Below, in pieces: positions 55,802 through 64,000 of a stretch of 64,000 nucleotides of DNA (its first letter is position 1; the number at the start of each line of letters is the position of its first letter). The notes beneath the pieces were generated by a model that was not told where the DNA came from, searched no databases, and saw nothing but the letters and a program-made list of their open reading frames with translations. Both the position numbers and the translations under genes were made by a program. The DNA comes from Bacillus sp. P14.5 (GTDB taxonomy: Bacteria; Bacillota; Bacilli; Bacillales; Bacillaceae_B), in contig NZ_NIJF01000009.1 of assembly GCF_003316765.1 (NCBI RefSeq), forward strand, positions 1 to 64,000, in the 5' to 3' direction.

Positions 55802-56545
55802 TCATTCTCCTCCTACCACGACAGCCTTCACGACAGCAAAGTATTCCCTGATCATATAATTGACTTTGATGAAGAACCCCGACTCACCTGCCAGTCCGCT
55901 GCAGTCCAGCCCAAGCTGCTCACCGGTAAGCTTAGCACGGAACACATGGTAATCGCTGGTGATGATTAATATGTGTCCATCTGCCTTGCCTTTGCTCTCC
56001 AGAATCGATTGGGAGTTCTGTAGATTTTCCCATGTAGTGGTGGAATGGTTCTCCTCTGTTATCCTGTCTTCTGAAATGCCATTTTCCACTAGGTACCTGA
56101 ACATTGCGGTGGACTCTGGTATGTCTTCTCCTTCCCCTTGTCCGCCGGATACAATGACTGGAATCTCCGGATGGTCATGGAGATACTCAGTTCCCGCTTC
56201 AAGTCTTGACTTCAATGTTTGTGAAAGTTCTTCCCCTTTTAAACCAGCACCAAGAATGACAGCATAATCAATATCATCCGGTAAAGGCCTACTCTCCTCC
56301 ATTACCAGCATGATTTGCAAGGTCCCAAAGGAAATAAGAAATAAGGCGTATAAAATGAGAGCTGCCCTATGGACGATTCTCCACCTGTTGTTTTTATAAC
56401 CTTGAGATATGTAGTATAGAAAAACGGAAAATAAAAGGTTGGCCATGATAAATAAAATTCCGAATGTAACTCCAAATAGTAAAATGAAAATAATCAGCAG
56501 AATGGCTGCTGAAACAATTAAAGATATAAAGGTTTTAAGTTTCAT
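55802..56545 (-). CDS. YdcF family membrane protein (DUF218)
   Basis: The 247-residue protein has three hydrophobic segments in the first 85 residues and a DUF218 domain (about 90-235). The domain shows YAVILGAGLKGEELSQTL, VSGGQGEGEDIPES and ITSDYHVFRAKL. Family members act in envelope metabolism, such as the E. coli SanA/ElyC group, and the His of SDYHVFRA is conserved. The role in Bacillus is unknown. TGAGGT lies before the ATG. It stands alone. Confidence 0.87.
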   Translation of the reverse strand: MKLKTFISLIVSAAILLIIFILLFGVTFGILFIMANLLFSVFLYYISQGYKNNRWRIVHRAALILYALFLISFGTLQIMLVMEESRPLPDDIDYAVILGAGLKGEELSQTLKSRLEAGTEYLHDHPEIPVIVSGGQGEGEDIPESTAMFRYLVENGISEDRITEENHSTTTWENLQNSQSILESKGKADGHILIITSDYHVFRAKLTGEQLGLDCSGLAGESGFFIKVNYMIREYFAVVKAVVVGGE

Positions 56546-56721
56546 ACATTACCTCACAGGAAGAAAGATTACCTTTATTTTACCATTTTCTTCTTCATCG
56601 GGTCTGCTTCTGCAATTTCTGAAATTATATAACTATAGGAATATGTGTGGATACCCCACTTGGCGAATGGTAAAATAAAGCCAGCATACATATCTTTACA
56701 TAAATTGGATGGTGAACTTCT

Positions 56722-56952
56722 ATGGAAGAGATTGAAAACATATATAAGTGTGAGGGCTGTCAGCGTATACTGCCATGGGTGTACCCTCTTTCTCCATTTA
56801 TTGATTCACCGTCATTTGCTATCTTCAATTTGACAGCCGGACCTCAGCAGGTCGACCTTGTCGAAAAGGTGAATGAGCACATCTATAAATTCCGGTTATT
56901 TTGCAACCTTTGTGGATATACCAATATTTTCACCTATGATACTCAAGACTAA
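56722..56952 (+). CDS. Small zinc-ribbon-like protein, 76 residues
   Basis: The protein has two CxxC pairs, KCEGC (residue 9-13) and FCNLCGY (59-65), which suggests a zinc ribbon. Between them lies a hydrophobic, proline-rich stretch (LPWVYPLSPFIDS). No known family is recognised. The ribosome binding site (GGTGA, 7 nt before the ATG) is moderate. Context gives no clue: it lies alone between YdcF and enoyl-CoA hydratase genes. Confidence 0.55.
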   Translation: MEEIENIYKCEGCQRILPWVYPLSPFIDSPSFAIFNLTAGPQQVDLVEKVNEHIYKFRLFCNLCGYTNIFTYDTQD

Positions 56953-57140
56953 AGGCTTTTCTCGCATAGATTGTTGCTTCCGGAAAAATCCCAAGAGACG
57001 AATTTTCCCCCGGATACTAAGATCTTTCACTCTTGACGGGGAACAGTTCTTGTCTTTCTTGCTTACATACTTCCGGCGATTTACGGTGTTATCTTACGCA
57101 TTCCAAATAGCAACAAAGTATACGAATAGAGCCAAACTAA

Positions 57141-57173
57141 AAGAAGCATATCCACAAAGGTATGCTTCTTTCT
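57141..57173. terminator. Terminator after the enoyl-CoA hydratase gene
   Basis: aagaagcata / tatgcttctt is a perfect 10-bp stem with a 10-nt loop and T-rich flanks on both strands. Confidence 0.82.
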
Positions 57174-57182
57174 GTCTATCTG

Positions 57183-57959
57183 TTATTTCCCCTTGAACTG
57201 CGGCTTCCGCTTTTCACTGAAGGCAGCCAGAGCTTCGACACGGTCTTCGGTGGGAATTGTGATTTCATAGGCTTTTCTTTCTATTTGCAGACCTGTCTGC
57301 AGGTCAGTATTCATACCGTTTTTGATGGCAAATTTGGCCTGCTGGAGGGCGACTGGCCCATTGGACAGCATTTTTTCAGCAAACCCAATGACTTCTTCCA
57401 TAAATGTATCGGCAGATGCGACTTTCGTCAGCATGCCGATTTCCAAGGCTTCCTCTGATTTTAACCTTTGGGCTGTCAGGATCAGTTCCATAGCTTTGGA
57501 TTCTCCTATCAAACGCGGGAGGCGCTGTGTTCCTCCTGCACCTGGGATAATTGCCAGGCTCGTTTCGGTAAGCCCCATGGTGGTACCCCCGACTGCGATC
57601 CTGAAGTCACAGGAGAGAGCCAGTTCCATGCCGCCGCCGAATGCATATCCGTTCATCGCAGCGATAGTTGGCTGAGGAAGGGTGGACACAGAATTGAACA
57701 CATCACCGATTTTCATGACATTCCGTCTCACCTGCTGCTCCGTCAGGTTCTTTCTTTCTTTTAAGTCGGCTCCGACACTGAACGCTTTCTCTCCCGCCCC
57801 GGTAAATATGACAACCCTGATATCAGGATTGATACGGATGGATTCGACCATCTTCTCCAATTCCACCAATGTATCGTAGTTGAAGGCATTCATGCTTTCA
57901 GGCCGATTAATCGTGACGATTCCTAAATGCTCACGCTGTTCCAATAAAATGGATTCCAT
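57183..57959 (-). CDS. Enoyl-CoA hydratase/isomerase family protein
   Basis: The 258-residue crotonase-fold protein has the oxyanion-hole block KAFSVGADLKERKN (about 57-70) and AMNGYAFGGGMELALSCDF (about 99-117). The catalytic Glu region reads TSLAIIPGAGGTQRLPRL. It likely hydrates enoyl-CoA during fatty-acid breakdown, consistent with the acyl-CoA ligase just upstream on the same strand, 250 bp away. AGGGGGATAC precedes the ATG. B. subtilis YhaR is similar. Other crotonase reactions are possible. Confidence 0.88.
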   Translation of the reverse strand: MESILLEQREHLGIVTINRPESMNAFNYDTLVELEKMVESIRINPDIRVVIFTGAGEKAFSVGADLKERKNLTEQQVRRNVMKIGDVFNSVSTLPQPTIAAMNGYAFGGGMELALSCDFRIAVGGTTMGLTETSLAIIPGAGGTQRLPRLIGESKAMELILTAQRLKSEEALEIGMLTKVASADTFMEEVIGFAEKMLSNGPVALQQAKFAIKNGMNTDLQTGLQIERKAYEITIPTEDRVEALAAFSEKRKPQFKGK

Positions 57960-58085
57960 GTATGTATCCCCCTATTGTTAATAAGAATAAAACGCTTCCA
58001 TAAACTCATTCGACAATGACTGCTAAAAACCTTTCTTTCAAGCACAAAAGAGTAAGCCGGCAGCTCAGCTCAGTCTGGCACACGT

Positions 58086-58158
58086 TCACAAGAAAAAGGG
58101 GTATTTCCCTTTATTCTCCTGGAGTTATTTGACCCTGAGAAAATGAAGCAGGACGCGG
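58086..58158. repeat. Degraded fragment of the inner repeat module
   Basis: aagaaaaaggggtatttccc, then tttattctcctggagttatt, then tgaccctgag follows the central hairpin and tail of the inner module. The ends are lost. Confidence 0.55.
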
Positions 58159-58166
58159 AAGAAAAA

Positions 58167-58204
58167 GGCTTATTTCCGATGGCTCCTGCCGCCGGAAATA
58201 AGCC
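58167..58204 (-). terminator. Terminator after the acyl-CoA ligase gene
   Basis: ggcttatttccg / cggaaataagcc is a perfect 12-bp stem with a 14-nt loop, followed on the minus strand by five T. Confidence 0.9.
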
Positions 58205-58211
58205 TCTATGG

Positions 58212-59765
58212 TCATGACTGTACGACTTGCTGTTTCAAAGCTCTGCGCAGAATCTTCCCTGTTGTATTCTTAGGAAGCTCTTCGAGGAATTCAATTGAAC
58301 TTGGAAGCTTGTACTTAGCCAAGTGCTCACTGCAGTACGCAATTAGTTCCTGTTCAGTTAATTCACTATTCTTTTTCACCACAAAGCACTTTACTGCTTC
58401 ACCCATTTCCGGATCCGGAAGCCCGATCACAGCAACCTCGACTACCTCGGGATGACTGTAAAGGACTTCTTCCACTTCACGCGGATATACATTATAGCCG
58501 CCGACAATGATCATGTCTTTCTTTCTGTCCACTATCGTGAAATAACCCTCTTCGTCCATCGTCGCCAAGTCTCCCGTATAGAGCCAGCCGTCACGGATGC
58601 TTGCATTGGTTTCTTCCGGAAGCTTATAGTAACCCTTCATGACATTAGGACCCCTGACAACCAGTTCTCCCACTTCACCTGCAGGCACTTCTTCCCCCAG
58701 CTCATTTACCACCTTGTTTTCCACATTCACAATGGATGTACCGATAGACCCTGCCTTTCTCGGACGGTCAAGCGGATTGAAGCATGTAACTGGAGAAGCT
58801 TCTGATAAGCCATATCCTTCTGAAATCGCAACATTGAATTTCTTTTCAAAGTTTTTCAAGAGTGCTACAGGAAGCGAAGCCCCACCTGAAATGCACAGTC
58901 TTAATGTCGAGAAATCTTCTGGATTTCCTTCTTCATACTGATAAAGGAAGTTATACATCGTCGGCACACCGGCAAAGACAGTCGGCTGATATTCTTTTGC
59001 CAATTTAAAAATATCCTGCGGACTGAACTTCGGTGCAATCAGCAGCGTTGCCCCCATCATTAAAGGTGCGTTCAGGACAACTGTCAAACAGAATACATGG
59101 AACATCGGAAGTGTCGTGATGACCCTGTCGTCTTCATTCATCTTCAGGTATTCCCCGGTATCCCTTGCGTTTGAATAAAGATTCTTATGTGTCAGCATGG
59201 CACCCTTTGGTTTCCCCGTCGTACCTGAGGTATATAAAATAACAGCTGTATCCTCTTCATCAAGTTGAGGACCTCTGAATCCCGGATCGCCGGAACCCAC
59301 AACTTCTGTAAACGATTTCATTTTTGGGTAAGCTGACAACTGCTCCGGCTGGATGCCCTTTGCTCTTTCATCCCCTGTTTCACAATAAATGAAATGTTCT
59401 ACTTCAGGCAGATGATGATGCATCTTTTCCACAAGCGGAAGCAGTATATCCAGCGTGACGACGGCTTTGACATCCCCATTTTTCATGATATAGCCTATTT
59501 CGTCAGGCGTGTAAATTGGGTTGATCGGTATGACCGTTGCCCCTGCTCTCATCGCTCCGTATAAAGCGATGATGAAATGCGGTGAATTCCCCAGCACCAG
59601 TGCTACATGATCCCCTTTGCCAATCCCAAGCTTCTCAAGTCCGCTGGCAAATTTATTGACGGCGCCATTCAATTCCCCATATGTACTCGACTGACCCATA
59701 AAATAATAAGCCGGCTTCATTGTATGAACCTTGGCTGATTCTTCTAAACGTGTTGAAAGATTCAC
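58212..59765 (-). CDS. lcfB: Long-chain acyl-CoA ligase LcfB (YhfL)
   Basis: The 517-residue AMP-forming ligase activates fatty acids with ATP and CoA. It has the P-loop-like [16 protein letters not shown] (about 178-193), [18 protein letters not shown] and the later [16 protein letters not shown] and [20 protein letters not shown]. The last lysine-bearing stretch is [14 protein letters not shown]. The start is GTG after AGGGGAGGGAG. A FadR-type operator lies 25-42 bp upstream, so it should be derepressed by long acyl-CoA. In B. subtilis lcfB is in the FadR regulon. Confidence 0.92.
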   Translation of the reverse strand: MNLSTRLEESAKVHTMKPAYYFMGQSSTYGELNGAVNKFASGLEKLGIGKGDHVALVLGNSPHFIIALYGAMRAGATVIPINPIYTPDEIGYIMKNGDVKAVVTLDILLPLVEKMHHHLPEVEHFIYCETGDERAKGIQPEQLSAYPKMKSFTEVVGSGDPGFRGPQLDEEDTAVILYTSGTTGKPKGAMLTHKNLYSNARDTGEYLKMNEDDRVITTLPMFHVFCLTVVLNAPLMMGATLLIAPKFSPQDIFKLAKEYQPTVFAGVPTMYNFLYQYEEGNPEDFSTLRLCISGGASLPVALLKNFEKKFNVAISEGYGLSEASPVTCFNPLDRPRKAGSIGTSIVNVENKVVNELGEEVPAGEVGELVVRGPNVMKGYYKLPEETNASIRDGWLYTGDLATMDEEGYFTIVDRKKDMIIVGGYNVYPREVEEVLYSHPEVVEVAVIGLPDPEMGEAVKCFVVKKNSELTEQELIAYCSEHLAKYKLPSSIEFLEELPKNTTGKILRRALKQQVVQS

Positions 59766-59789
59766 GTTCTCCCTCCCCTTTCAAAAAGA

Positions 59790-59807
59790 TGAATGAATGG
59801 TCATTCA
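59790..59807. promoter_or_regulatory. FadR (YsiA) operator upstream of lcfB
   Basis: tgaatgaatggtcattca is a 7+4+7 palindrome that agrees with the B. subtilis FadR box TGAATGAMTANTCATTCA at all but one fixed position. Confidence 0.85.
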
Positions 59808-60000
59808 TCTAAAAATTATAAGTTTTCAAAATATATTTTATATAAAGAATACATAAAATACAAGTTCTCTACTCTATTTGGCCGTTGAAATCTTCATTAT
59901 TTGGTACTGTTTGGTTGAGGTTTAAAGAAAATTAACTTTGTTAAATAGCTTTATTAAAGATCGATGTAGTATAAAGAATCTATTTAGATAGTGTTGACTG
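59808..60000. other. AT-rich spacer upstream of the FadR site
   Basis: The minus-strand promoter of lcfB should lie here. No convincing boxes with correct spacing were fixed. Confidence 0.4.
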
Positions 60001-60277
60001 TCTTCCGCTCCAGGTGCGCGACTCCGCTGGCCGCTGGAGCTGGATGAGCCTCCTCAGCTTCGCCTGCATAAAAAGTGGAAGCGCCATGATCAGGCCCGAC
60101 AGGCAAATGTTCCGAATAGAAAAAAAGGCAAACTTCCTCTTATTCTCTTCGGGTTATTTGACCCCGAGGGGCTGGGTGCTGCAACTAGATTGGGGGTTAC
60201 GTTCCAGTAGGTACGTAACCTAGGTCTTACCTGGCCCGCTAATCCCGCAGGAGGCTGCACACATTCCGCTCCAATCA
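60001..60277. repeat. Composite palindromic repeat, second interrupted copy
   Basis: The outer ends are tcttccgctccaggtgcgcg and cacattccgctccaatc. The core gcctcctcagcttcgcctgc is interrupted at 60068, the same place as at 7383, by an inner module (aaaaagtggaagcgcc ... gctgcaactag) ending about 60195. A further short palindrome (gttacgttccagtaggtacg, then taac) is added at 60196-60219 before the outer core resumes with cttacctggcccgct. Confidence 0.88.
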
Positions 60278-60620
60278 TATCGGTGGTAAAAAGACTAAAA
60301 ACCACAATCTTTTAGAAAACACCAATGTTAAAGATAGAAATAGGATCATCCGAGTAGGATGATCCTGTGGTATTCCATTTAAGCCTCTGTTACTTCAATA
60401 ACGCTTTGTAATAATCAGCATCCCAAAACATGTCCTTTTTCATATACTTTATCAACGGATTGAAAAGAATTGGATATCAAAGTTAATGTTTGAGCCAGTT
60501 TTTTATTCTCTAATATATGTTCATCGTGATAATTGTTATGTTTATTCAAACCCAATAAAAATCCAGCTACAAATGCAACGATAAATCATCTGCGAATAAG
60601 CGAGTATGCACGAGAAAAAC
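60278..60620 (-). other. Spacer with a hairpin and a possible gene remnant
   Basis: aggatcatcc / ggatgatcct (60342-60366) forms a 10-bp hairpin. On the minus strand an open stretch at 60415-60585 reads GFLLGLNKHNNYHDEH and later QSVDKVYEKGHVLGC before a stop, with no ordinary start or ribosome binding site. It may be the end of a decayed gene. No family is recognised. Confidence 0.4.
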
Positions 60621-61394
60621 TTATTTTTTTGAAGGAGTAGTTCTGGAAGCAGCCAATGCAGTTAAAGCCTTCTCAATATAACTATATACTTCTTCTGCAA
60701 TCCCCAGAAATTCTTCAACATCTACATTACTATCCAAGTAACACGCATACAGATAGTCAACTAAAGCTGAATCAATATTGCAATAATCTGATATGGCACT
60801 CTTCATCTTAGTAATGTCATCTTCCCAAACCCCTGTATCTTCTAAAACCAGAGAGTATAATGCACGAATTAATCTCTTTGAGTAACCTTTGGTATATCTG
60901 GATTTAAGTGTGTCATCATTGGCATTAGATAGAAAACCGCGAACGCGGTCCACTGCTTCTTGAGTGTCTGAATTCAAGTTTAATATGAACTCAGGTGAAA
61001 TAAGAATAGGTGGTATTTCTTCGCCAATATCAGTACCATGTATACAAACACAGATTATCTTGATCCAAAATCCCCATTCATTGGGCTTACCTCTTATATC
61101 ATCCAGTGAACAAATAACCGTATCAACCTTAGTTACTAATCGATATTTTTGTAAAATCGTGTCCTTCAGACATGATACTCTATCATAATCTATATCTTCT
61201 GGTCTTTCGCATACTATTGTAAAATCTGCATCAGACTTAAATGGCTTAGCAGTACCTTTAGGAATTGAGCCACACATATAAATACTGTGAATCTTCCCAG
61301 TGAACTCTGAAAGCAAGGTAGCTGTATACTCCTCTACAAAAGTTTTGTACTCACTTTGAATATTGATCTTCTTTATTACCTTCTCCAAAACCAT
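60621..61394 (-). CDS. Nucleotidyltransferase-domain protein
   Basis: The 257-residue protein contains the polymerase-beta-type nucleotidyltransferase motif MCGSIPKGTAKPFKSDADFT (about 39-58), with GS and the DxD-type metal ligands, and a later Asp in KVDTVICSLDD. Helical C-terminal half (about 135-245) resembles those of aminoglycoside nucleotidyltransferases, but the match is only general. Start ATG 61394 has AAAAGGAG 7 nt upstream; a longer frame from 61424 has none. It is more AT-rich than its neighbours, beside repeats, so transfer is possible. The substrate is unknown; drug resistance is not shown. Confidence 0.78.
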   Translation of the reverse strand: MVLEKVIKKINIQSEYKTFVEEYTATLLSEFTGKIHSIYMCGSIPKGTAKPFKSDADFTIVCERPEDIDYDRVSCLKDTILQKYRLVTKVDTVICSLDDIRGKPNEWGFWIKIICVCIHGTDIGEEIPPILISPEFILNLNSDTQEAVDRVRGFLSNANDDTLKSRYTKGYSKRLIRALYSLVLEDTGVWEDDITKMKSAISDYCNIDSALVDYLYACYLDSNVDVEEFLGIAEEVYSYIEKALTALAASRTTPSKK

Positions 61395-61503
61395 ATCTGG
61401 TCTCCTTTTATCTTCTAAAATCATTTATCTCCCCCTGTTTAAAGGTATATCATTTTATAAATTTTTCTCTTATTGCTTTTTTCACTATCCTGCCCTTGAA
61501 AAG

Positions 61504-61537
61504 AGGGCGGTTGCTTGTTCATCAAACGCCCCGTTTA
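61504..61537 (-). terminator. Terminator after the lipoprotein gene
   Basis: On the minus strand a gggcg...cgccc stem, with the inner pair tttg/caag, is followed by tcttttc. Confidence 0.65.
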
Positions 61538-61541
61538 ATCC

Positions 61542-61925
61542 TTATTCTGTTGGGACATATCCTACAACTTCTTTTTCTTGAAGGTCGACAAAAATCTGAG
61601 GTACCCCATTGATAAGGTTTTCTTTAGATTCAAAAGAAACCATTAACACCTCATCCCTCTCAGGCTCACCATCCAGCATATGTCCATCACTGGTGTCTGT
61701 CACCTCTACTGAAGCGTTTCTCCAATCTCCTTTGGCTAATTCATCCCAGCCTTTTTTCTTAACGAATTCCCAAGCAATTTTTATTTCAGATTGGTATTTT
61801 TCATTATCTTCATCATTTTTTCCGATTTCTTCGTCAGATTTAGCACTCTCCCCAGGTGGAGGTGAGCAAGCGATTAAAGCAAAACATAAAGCAGTTATAG
61901 CTAAGCCGATTGTTATTCTTTTAAT
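61542..61925 (-). CDS. Lipoprotein with apparent ATT start
   Basis: The 127-residue product has a full lipoprotein signal (KRITIGLAITALCFALIAC, Cys 20) and an acidic linker (SPPPGESAKSDEEIGKNDED). Its body (about 45-127) ends EKEVVGYVPTE and contains VKKKGWDELAKGDWRNASVE. No ATG, GTG or TTG is available before the signal peptide: the frame is closed by a TAA upstream. GGGAGGGG lies 7 nt before an ATT codon in the right place, so ATT is the likely start, unless the true codon has been mutated. The next in-frame ATG would remove the signal. The family is not recognised. Confidence 0.65.
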   Translation of the reverse strand: MKRITIGLAITALCFALIACSPPPGESAKSDEEIGKNDEDNEKYQSEIKIAWEFVKKKGWDELAKGDWRNASVEVTDTSDGHMLDGEPERDEVLMVSFESKENLINGVPQIFVDLQEKEVVGYVPTE

Positions 61926-62432
61926 AGTAAGACCCCTCCCAATAAATCTACATCTTGAAGATTAGACGAAGTATATTCTGTCAGCTTTCATTTCTATTTA
62001 TCAGTGATGGTACACTTGACATTCAATTAACCTCCCGTTAAAGGAAAATCAACCAATAATAAGTTCGGGGAATTCTGATAACAAACCCTTTATTATAAGA
62101 CCAATCTAATGGCGACATACAGCTAATATTTCCTTTGATCTGGCCATATAATAAAAAAATAGCAGACCCATAAATTCACCATTTGGTCTGCTATTTTTAT
62201 GTTATTTGATGTGTTAAGAAGGATTCTGTTTAAAATGTGTATTACTTTTTCTCCTCACCAACCGAACGGGTTACCGGGGTTTTTCTCTCTAAACCAAGGG
62301 AGTAGATCTTTTCTTCCTTGCCTACCAGGATATCGATGGTGAATGTTGGCGTTATTTTACGAGCCATAAAAGAAAAGAGCCCAAATTAAATACGTATGGA
62401 CAATCAATCTATTGTCCATACGCTTCAATTAA
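61926..62432. repeat. Gene-free spacer with repeat copy and hairpins
   Basis: Bases 62281-62357 are the second copy of the repeat at 4461-4535. agcagacc / ggtctgct with AT-rich extension (62157-62196) forms a bidirectional terminator-like hairpin. cgtatggacaat / attgtccatacg (62393-62422) is a 12-bp stem just after the small gene at 62433. No gene is seen. Confidence 0.55.
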
Positions 62433-62573
62433 TCAAAAGAAATTCTTAACAACCTGCTCTTCTCTGCCGCAAACCGTACACTTATACTGAATTTCAAGCG
62501 CATCTTCGACAGCATCATGAATCGTTTCTTTCTTATCGTTTTCGCAGTATCGTTTAACTTGAGCTCTTTCCAT
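62433..62573 (-). CDS. Small Cys-rich protein, 46 residues
   Basis: The short gene starts MERAQVKRYCENDKKET and ends with KCTVCGREEQVVKNFF. One CxxC pair (about 32-35) and an earlier Cys at 10 suggest zinc binding. AAAGTGGTG precedes the ATG by 7 nt. A 12-bp hairpin follows the stop. The family is not recognised; such 40-50 residue zinc peptides are common in Bacillus. It is on the same strand as lplJ, about 100 bp downstream of it. Confidence 0.65.
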   Translation of the reverse strand: MERAQVKRYCENDKKETIHDAVEDALEIQYKCTVCGREEQVVKNFF

Positions 62574-62670
62574 TTGAATTCACCACTTTCTTCAAATCTG
62601 CTCTTTACTATGTTTTATCCAGAAGCAAAAAGAAATAACCTGTTTTCAGAAAAAAAGTGGTAAAAGGAAA

Positions 62671-63657
62671 TCAGTATATCAGGTTGATGATATCCTCTTT
62701 AGTAACATTTCCGAAGTAATGCGGAATTTCAACACCTTCCAGGGCATGCTCGACCTCTGCTTTTTCATATTTCAAGCCAATCAGTTTGTTTTCAATGTCA
62801 CTGACATCGCCGACACCGAAGAAATCGCCATAAATTTTGCAGTTTTCGATGAGCCCTTTATTCACTTCCAGCCTGATATCAATGGAACCGACTGGAAAAC
62901 GGTGGGAGTGCTGAAGATTAAACTTAGGTGATTTCCCGTAATTCCAATTCCAGTTTCGATATCTTTTTTCGGATAACTCATTTATGTTCTTCCAATCTTC
63001 CTCTGTCAGTTCGTACTCTTCGATTTCATTCACATCGAAGATATAGCGAAGCAGCATGGAGCGGAATTCAGTGATGGAAATCTCTTCTTCAAGAAATTCA
63101 GAAATGTTGGCTACACGGCTGCGGATTGATTTGATTCCCTTTGATTCGATTTTGTCTTTTCTGACTTTCAGGGCAGAAACGACATTTTCGATTTCAGAAT
63201 CAAACAGAAGTGTTCCGTGGCTGAACATTCTCCCTTTCGTTGAGAACTGGGCATTGCCGGAGATTTTTCGGCCTTCTGCTTCAATATCATTCCTGCCGCT
63301 TAGTTCAGCATCCACTCCTAATTTTTTCAATGCCTTGATCACCGGCTCGGTAAATTTACGGAAATTGTGGAAGCTCTCACCGTCATCTTTCGTAATGAAA
63401 CTGAAGTTCAGGTTTCCAAGATCATGATAGACCGCTCCCCCTCCGGAAAGACGGCGCACAACATGCAGGTTTTCCGACTCCACATACTCAGTATTGATTT
63501 CTTCAATAGTATTTTGATTCTTACCGATGATGATGGAGGGCTCGTTGATATAAAACAAGAGATATGTTTCATCAATATCTAAATTTTTTAAAGCGTACTC
63601 CTCGATAGCCAGGTTTATACGCGGATCTGTAATGCCTTTATTGTCTATGAATTTCAT
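62671..63657 (-). CDS. lplJ: Lipoate-protein ligase LplJ (YhfJ)
   Basis: The 328-residue ligase attaches free lipoate to E2 and GcvH proteins through lipoyl-AMP. It has the family blocks SIIIGKNQNTIEEIN (about 45-59), VVRRLSGGGAVYHDLGNLNF (about 68-87, lipoate pocket), SGRNDIEAEGRKISGNAQ and FSHGTLLFDSE. An accessory C-terminal domain (about 245-328) is present. AAGGAGGA lies 6 nt before the ATG. It follows yhfI, the same neighbour as in B. subtilis. Confidence 0.92.
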   Translation of the reverse strand: MKFIDNKGITDPRINLAIEEYALKNLDIDETYLLFYINEPSIIIGKNQNTIEEINTEYVESENLHVVRRLSGGGAVYHDLGNLNFSFITKDDGESFHNFRKFTEPVIKALKKLGVDAELSGRNDIEAEGRKISGNAQFSTKGRMFSHGTLLFDSEIENVVSALKVRKDKIESKGIKSIRSRVANISEFLEEEISITEFRSMLLRYIFDVNEIEEYELTEEDWKNINELSEKRYRNWNWNYGKSPKFNLQHSHRFPVGSIDIRLEVNKGLIENCKIYGDFFGVGDVSDIENKLIGLKYEKAEVEHALEGVEIPHYFGNVTKEDIINLIY

Positions 63658-63679
63658 AAAAAAATCCTCCTTAAATTCG

Positions 63680-64000
63680 TTAAATATGCAGCTGCAAATC
63701 TTTTCGGGCGAGTATTACTTCCCCGCCAAATGCGCTCCGGGCTTCCTTTACCAGATTATCCAGATTTCCGTAATGAGGAAGGTGGGTCAGCACCAGTTTT
63801 TTCACACCAGCACCTTTTGCCGCTCTGCCAGCGTCGAGACTGTTCATATGCCCTGCTCCGCTTCCATCCATGTCTCCGTAAAAATTACATTCACAAAGAA
63901 AGATGTCGGCTCCCTTTGCAAAAGGAATGAAAGATTCCTGATAGGCAGAATCAGCCGTATAAACCAGTGTTTTGCCTCCTGCTTCAATTCTCATCGCGTA
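63680..64000 (-). CDS. yhfI: MBL-fold hydrolase YhfI, C-terminal part, cut by window end
   Basis: Only the last 107 codons are inside the window; the frame continues past 64000. The beta-lactamase-fold metal site is visible in LVYTADSAY (Asp) and LTHLPHYG (His), with CECNFYGDMDGSGAGHMN between. It resembles the YhfI/RNase Z-like group of metal hydrolases. It lies directly upstream of lplJ with a 22-bp gap, so they are likely one transcript. An ATG at 63994 is internal, not the true start. Confidence 0.85.
   Translation of the reverse strand, partial: YAMRIEAGGKTLVYTADSAYQESFIPFAKGADIFLCECNFYGDMDGSGAGHMNSLDAGRAAKGAGVKKLVLTHLPHYGNLDNLVKEARSAFGGEVILARKDLQLHI

Noticed and set aside
56645..57196. 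Three further plus-strand frames around the zinc-ribbon gene
   Set aside because: They overlap it out of frame, have no ribosome binding sites and low-complexity products.

Overview
The window looks like the chromosome of a spore-forming member of the Bacillaceae. It carries a full gerP spore-coat permeability operon, comK, addAB, a sporulation-type asnO, mdx/mal maltodextrin genes, AGGAGG-type ribosome binding sites and frequent TTG/GTG starts. From family knowledge, much of the order matches the Bacillus subtilis yit-yis-yhj-yhf segment (ipi, yitT, yitS, yitK, yisQ, asnO, yisN, yisL, yisK, gerPA-F, yisB, addAB, sipV, yhjE, yhjD, comK, yhfN, lcfB, lplJ, yhfI), with other modules set between. 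No tRNA, rRNA, phage, transposase or CRISPR/cas genes were seen.

Layout. 0-7.3 kb: a 53-bp minisatellite, then an ipi-like inhibitor and yitT, a DegV protein, a small DUF3941 protein, YajQ, a CoA-disulfide reductase and a stress-type SDR. 8-16.4 kb: maltodextrin regulon (LacI-type regulator, membrane-anchored amylase, two ABC permeases, binding lipoprotein, divergent neopullulanase) around one control region with a strong promoter, two direct LacI-type operators and a cre-like site. 16.5-20 kb: MATE exporter and a glnK-amtB pair with a perfect TnrA/GlnR box. 20-27 kb: asnO, yisN-like gene, FIST-PAS plus GGDEF-EAL. 27-32.4 kb: yisL, yisK, DUF418 membrane protein, gerPA-PF behind a sigma-K-type promoter, yisB. 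33-42 kb: addBA and an MFS exporter. 42-46.6 kb: thiolase, FabG-like reductase, signal peptidase, YhjE. 47-53.5 kb: S9 peptidase, yhjD, comK, IDEAL protein, coiled-coil protein, M48 peptidase. 54.5-64 kb: azlCD, YdcF, enoyl-CoA hydratase, acyl-CoA ligase behind a FadR box, a nucleotidyltransferase, a lipoprotein with an apparent ATT start, lplJ and the end of yhfI.

Three things go beyond ordinary gene content. First, four tandem arrays with unrelated consensus sequences, plus a two-copy repeat, all have a 52-53 bp period, close to five turns of B-DNA. Second, the intergenic DNA carries a two-module palindromic repeat family in which one module is inserted inside another, and a ~350-400 bp direct repeat flanks the yisL-gerP-yisB block. 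Third, five reading frames are each restored by adding one base to an A/T run. This suggests systematic homopolymer undercalls in the assembly more than five real pseudogenes, although mutation cannot be excluded from sequence alone.
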